From NCBI GenBank assembly GCA_023406985.1, contig JAEXTK010000052.1, positions 1-24,171 of the forward strand: a DNA stretch of 24,171 nucleotides, read 5' to 3'. Under the pieces are notes generated by a model, which saw nothing but the letters and a program-made list of their open reading frames with translations, searched no databases and was not told where the DNA came from. Positions 22,065 to 24,171 of this stretch are shown here, in pieces. The stretch comes from Spirochaetota bacterium. GTDB lineage: Bacteria; Spirochaetota; Spirochaetia; Treponematales; Breznakiellaceae. The stretch's first letter is position 1, and each line of letters starts with the position of its first letter. A program made the translations under genes and the position numbers.

Positions 22065-22984
22065 CCGAACGCCGCTCCGCCCTCCTCGCCATCATCGTGA
22101 CGGTCCTCTTCTGGGGCCTCTCCTTCATCTCCACCAAGGTGGCCCTTCCGGTGCTGCCGCCGATGAGCTTGGGAGCCGTCCGCTTCGCCCTGGCCATCCT
22201 CTTTCTGGCCTTCGTCAAGCGCGCGACGGCTCCGGAGGAGCGGCTCGATCCGCGCGACCTGCCCTATCTCATGGGAGCCGGCCTCGTCGGCGTGACCGCC
22301 TATTTCTACTTCGAGAATACCGGCATCCTCTACGTGAGCGCCTCGGAGGCGTCCATCATCATCGCGGCGATCCCCGTACTCACCATGATCGCCGAACGCG
22401 CGGCGGGGAGGATCGCCGAGCGGCGGGTCGCCGCGACCGGGAAACGGTCAGCCGTCCCCCGCATCGCCGGGCGGCGCTGGGCGGGCGCGATCCTCTCCAT
22501 GATCGGCGTCTGGCTCGTTGCCGGAGGAACCATCGCCGTCTCGGGCAGCGCGACGGGCTACCTCTTCATGTTCGGCGCCGCCGCGAGCTGGGTGGCCTAC
22601 TGTTTCCTCACGCGGCCCCTCTTCGCGCGCCGGTCGCGCATCTACATCGTCTTCTGGCAATCGGTCTTCGGCTTTCTCGGCTTCCTGCCCTTCGCTTTCC
22701 TGGAGGCTCCCCGCTGGGGAAGGCCGAACCTCGCCGTCGGCCTCCACGTCGTCTACCTCGGCGTATTCTGCTCGGCGCTCGGCTATTGGTTTTACGCGCG
22801 GGCCCTGCAGGTCCTCGGCGTCGCGACGGCCACGATCTTCGTCAACCTCATCCCCGTCATCACCGTCGCCGCGGGCTTCGTCTTCCTCGGCGACCGGCTC
22901 ACCCCGATCCAATGGGCCGGCGCCGCCGCGGTGCTCGCGGGCGTCTACGCCGCCACCCTGGAAGTCCGGCGCCGGAAGGCCTGA
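22061..22984 (+). CDS. EamA/DMT family membrane transporter
   Basis: This 307-residue inner-membrane protein has two EamA repeats and about ten hydrophobic helices, the layout of drug/metabolite transporters that usually export amino acids, nucleosides or other metabolites. The first repeat begins LLAIIVTVLFWGLSFISTKVAL. The second starts near residue 145 and ends in VFLGDRLTPIQWAGAAAVLAGVY, the typical EamA end motif. A basic loop of about 25 residues (about 112-138) separates the halves. The gene overlaps the HD hydrolase gene by four bases, and a nucleoside-related substrate would fit that neighbour, but this is only a guess. Its stop is four bases from the stop of the convergent outer-membrane protein gene. 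Confidence 0.9.
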   Translation: MTERRSALLAIIVTVLFWGLSFISTKVALPVLPPMSLGAVRFALAILFLAFVKRATAPEERLDPRDLPYLMGAGLVGVTAYFYFENTGILYVSASEASIIIAAIPVLTMIAERAAGRIAERRVAATGKRSAVPRIAGRRWAGAILSMIGVWLVAGGTIAVSGSATGYLFMFGAAASWVAYCFLTRPLFARRSRIYIVFWQSVFGFLGFLPFAFLEAPRWGRPNLAVGLHVVYLGVFCSALGYWFYARALQVLGVATATIFVNLIPVITVAAGFVFLGDRLTPIQWAGAAAVLAGVYAATLEVRRRKA

Positions 22985-22988
22985 GATC

Positions 22989-24171
22989 CTACCACTCGAC
23001 GGCGAACGAGAAGCCGAACGCGACGTCGTCGCCCGGTTCGCCGTCTCCCAGGTTGGACAGTTTCAGGGCCGCCCAGAAGAACGGGGAAAACCGGAGCGGC
23101 ACGGAACCGGCCGGAAGGAGGGAGGCGACCGCGCCGGCCTTGACCGCGGCCGAATGGACGAACGCGGAATCGGCGCCGAACGCGACGCCGGGATGGTCGG
23201 CGCCTCCTTCCGCGTCGTAGACGGCGCCCCGCCAGGCGAGGACGCCGAAAAGCCGGTTGAGATAGAAGCACGAGACATACCGTTGCAGCTCCAGGGTGGC
23301 CACGCGGAGCTCGAGCTCGCCGCCCGCCACCCACCGGAGGTCGCTCCGCGTCTCGTTCGCGTACTCGGTGACCGATGCCGCGGCGAACGCCGCGTTTCCG
23401 TACCGCGCCGTATGCCCGTCCAGATCCTGGCCGCCCTCGTCCCACGCGCCGTAGAAGGTCGCGCGCAGGGGCAACACGTTTTCCGCCGCGGCGCGGAAGA
23501 TCCCCTCGAATCGTTCCTCATGGGAGGGGAAAGCGCGTCGATACCGTCCCGTCAGCATGGCCCCGCGGCCGAACAGTCGCCAGGGCAGGCGTTCGAAGGT
23601 GGAAAGGCCGACCGCGACGCCCGCGGCGTACTCGCCGTCAAGGTAGTCCCAGCCGTAGGCGCTCTCCGCGCCGGCTTCTTCCGGCGCGACCCAGACGGCC
23701 TCCGCGCCCGGCGCCACGGTCAATCGCAGGCGTTCCCCGCCGAAGCCGCGGAGCGGAAGGCCGCGGGTCCAGGATAGCTGGCCGGATACGCGGGTCGCCC
23801 GGTACGGCGCATCGAATCCTTCTCCGGAATCGAACTCTATCTTGTCCGAGGCGTTGACCGTCAGAGGGAAGGGAAGGCTCAACGAGGCCCAGCGCAGGTC
23901 GAAATAGGCCATCCGTTCCCGGCCGTCGCCCCCGGCGTTGAGGAGCAGCGTATTCGCGTCGGTCGGCGTGGAAAGGTAGAAGACCGCGCCGCCCCCGTCC
24001 AACCGGAAGGTCTCCGCGTCCATGCGGAGGAGCGGCAAGGGGAGCCAGAGCTTGAACGGGTTCAAGTAGGCGAGGCCCGAGTAGGCCTTTTCTCGGGTGG
24101 GCCGGTGTTCCGCGTCGCCAGCCGAAACCGCGCCGGCCGGAGCCGCCGGGCCTACCGGAGCCGCGCCGGAG
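22989..24171 (-). CDS. C-terminal part of a probable outer-membrane beta-barrel protein
   Basis: The reading frame stays open from the right edge, so the N-terminus and any signal peptide lie outside; about 393 codons are visible. The protein is rich in alternating hydrophobic and polar stretches with many aromatic residues, such as AYFDLRWASLSLPF and RLFGRGAMLTGRYRRAF. It ends with the strand FGFSFAVEW, a terminal aromatic residue as used by BAM-assembled barrels. The stretch AYSGLAYLNPFKLWLPLPLL precedes the barrel. I associate this kind of sequence with the barrel part of spirochaete TolB-like/PD40 beta-propeller surface proteins, which would place a propeller upstream; this is recollection and uncertain. 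A TTG at 24065 could be read as a start, but the continuing frame argues against it. Confidence 0.72.
   Translation of the reverse strand, partial: SGAAPVGPAAPAGAVSAGDAEHRPTREKAYSGLAYLNPFKLWLPLPLLRMDAETFRLDGGGAVFYLSTPTDANTLLLNAGGDGRERMAYFDLRWASLSLPFPLTVNASDKIEFDSGEGFDAPYRATRVSGQLSWTRGLPLRGFGGERLRLTVAPGAEAVWVAPEEAGAESAYGWDYLDGEYAAGVAVGLSTFERLPWRLFGRGAMLTGRYRRAFPSHEERFEGIFRAAAENVLPLRATFYGAWDEGGQDLDGHTARYGNAAFAAASVTEYANETRSDLRWVAGGELELRVATLELQRYVSCFYLNRLFGVLAWRGAVYDAEGGADHPGVAFGADSAFVHSAAVKAGAVASLLPAGSVPLRFSPFFWAALKLSNLGDGEPGDDVAFGFSFAVEW

Noticed and set aside
22989..24065. Complete gene starting at the TTG at 24065
   Set aside because: The frame remains open to the right edge with plausible protein sequence (AYSGLAYLNPF) before it, so it is better read as a partial gene.

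Overview
The window is GC-rich, gene-dense bacterial DNA with 20 protein genes, two of them cut by the window edges. I see no RNA gene, insertion sequence, CRISPR array or phage gene. A spirochaete is the best guess. The 537-residue helical protein at 3009-4622 looks like the spirochaete-associated DUF5312 family. The mix of a GAF-GGDEF cyclase, M23 peptidase plus bactofilin, YaaR/RicT pair, dCache chemoreceptor and saccharolytic enzymes with [FeFe]-hydrogenases fits a free-living, anaerobic, sugar-fermenting spirochaete. This placement is inferred from gene content, not from a marker gene.

Layout. (1) 1-6432, minus strand: a tight run tatD > dusB > DUF5312-like > GAF-GGDEF cyclase > 2Fe-2S ferredoxin > GH13 alpha-glucosidase (cut at the left edge), with gaps of at most about 20 bases or overlaps. 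(2) 6433-6681: a divergent control region with two good sigma-70-type promoters. (3) 6682-10571, plus strand: M23 peptidase, bactofilin, YaaR (DUF327), RicT (PSP1) and a TIM-barrel protein, a cell-envelope/morphology and RNA-processing set. (4) 10568-13453, minus strand: a SAM methyltransferase and a GH42 beta-galactosidase. (5) 13519-18443, plus strand: a five-gene [FeFe]-hydrogenase locus resembling the hfs locus of Thermoanaerobacterium. (6) 18567-20855: a methyl-accepting chemotaxis protein. (7) 20872-24171: a YchJ-like SEC-C protein (minus), an HD hydrolase plus a DMT transporter (plus), and the C-terminal part of a probable outer-membrane beta-barrel protein (minus, cut at the right edge).

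The most interesting system is the hydrogenase locus. It pairs a hydrogenase with an intact H-cluster site (TSCCP) with a second hydrogenase-like protein. In the second protein the proton-relay cysteine is alanine (SSACP), while the H-cluster-binding cysteines remain, and a [4Fe-4S] domain and a PAS domain are fused to it. A SpoIIE-type PP2C phosphatase and two thioredoxin-like [2Fe-2S] proteins are interleaved. The layout suggests a hydrogen or redox sensor that signals through a phosphatase next to the enzyme it may control.

A second theme is start-site architecture. At least five genes lack a Shine-Dalgarno sequence and instead have a TANNNT -10 element 6-7 bases before the start codon, most with a plausible -35 element 17 bases further upstream. 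This predicts leaderless transcripts. Others (M23, MCP, YchJ-like, RicT, second 2Fe-2S protein) have ordinary ribosome-binding sites. The GH42 and hydrogenase promoters are back to back and share their -35 bases. No classical hairpin plus U-tract terminator is visible, so termination may be largely Rho-dependent.
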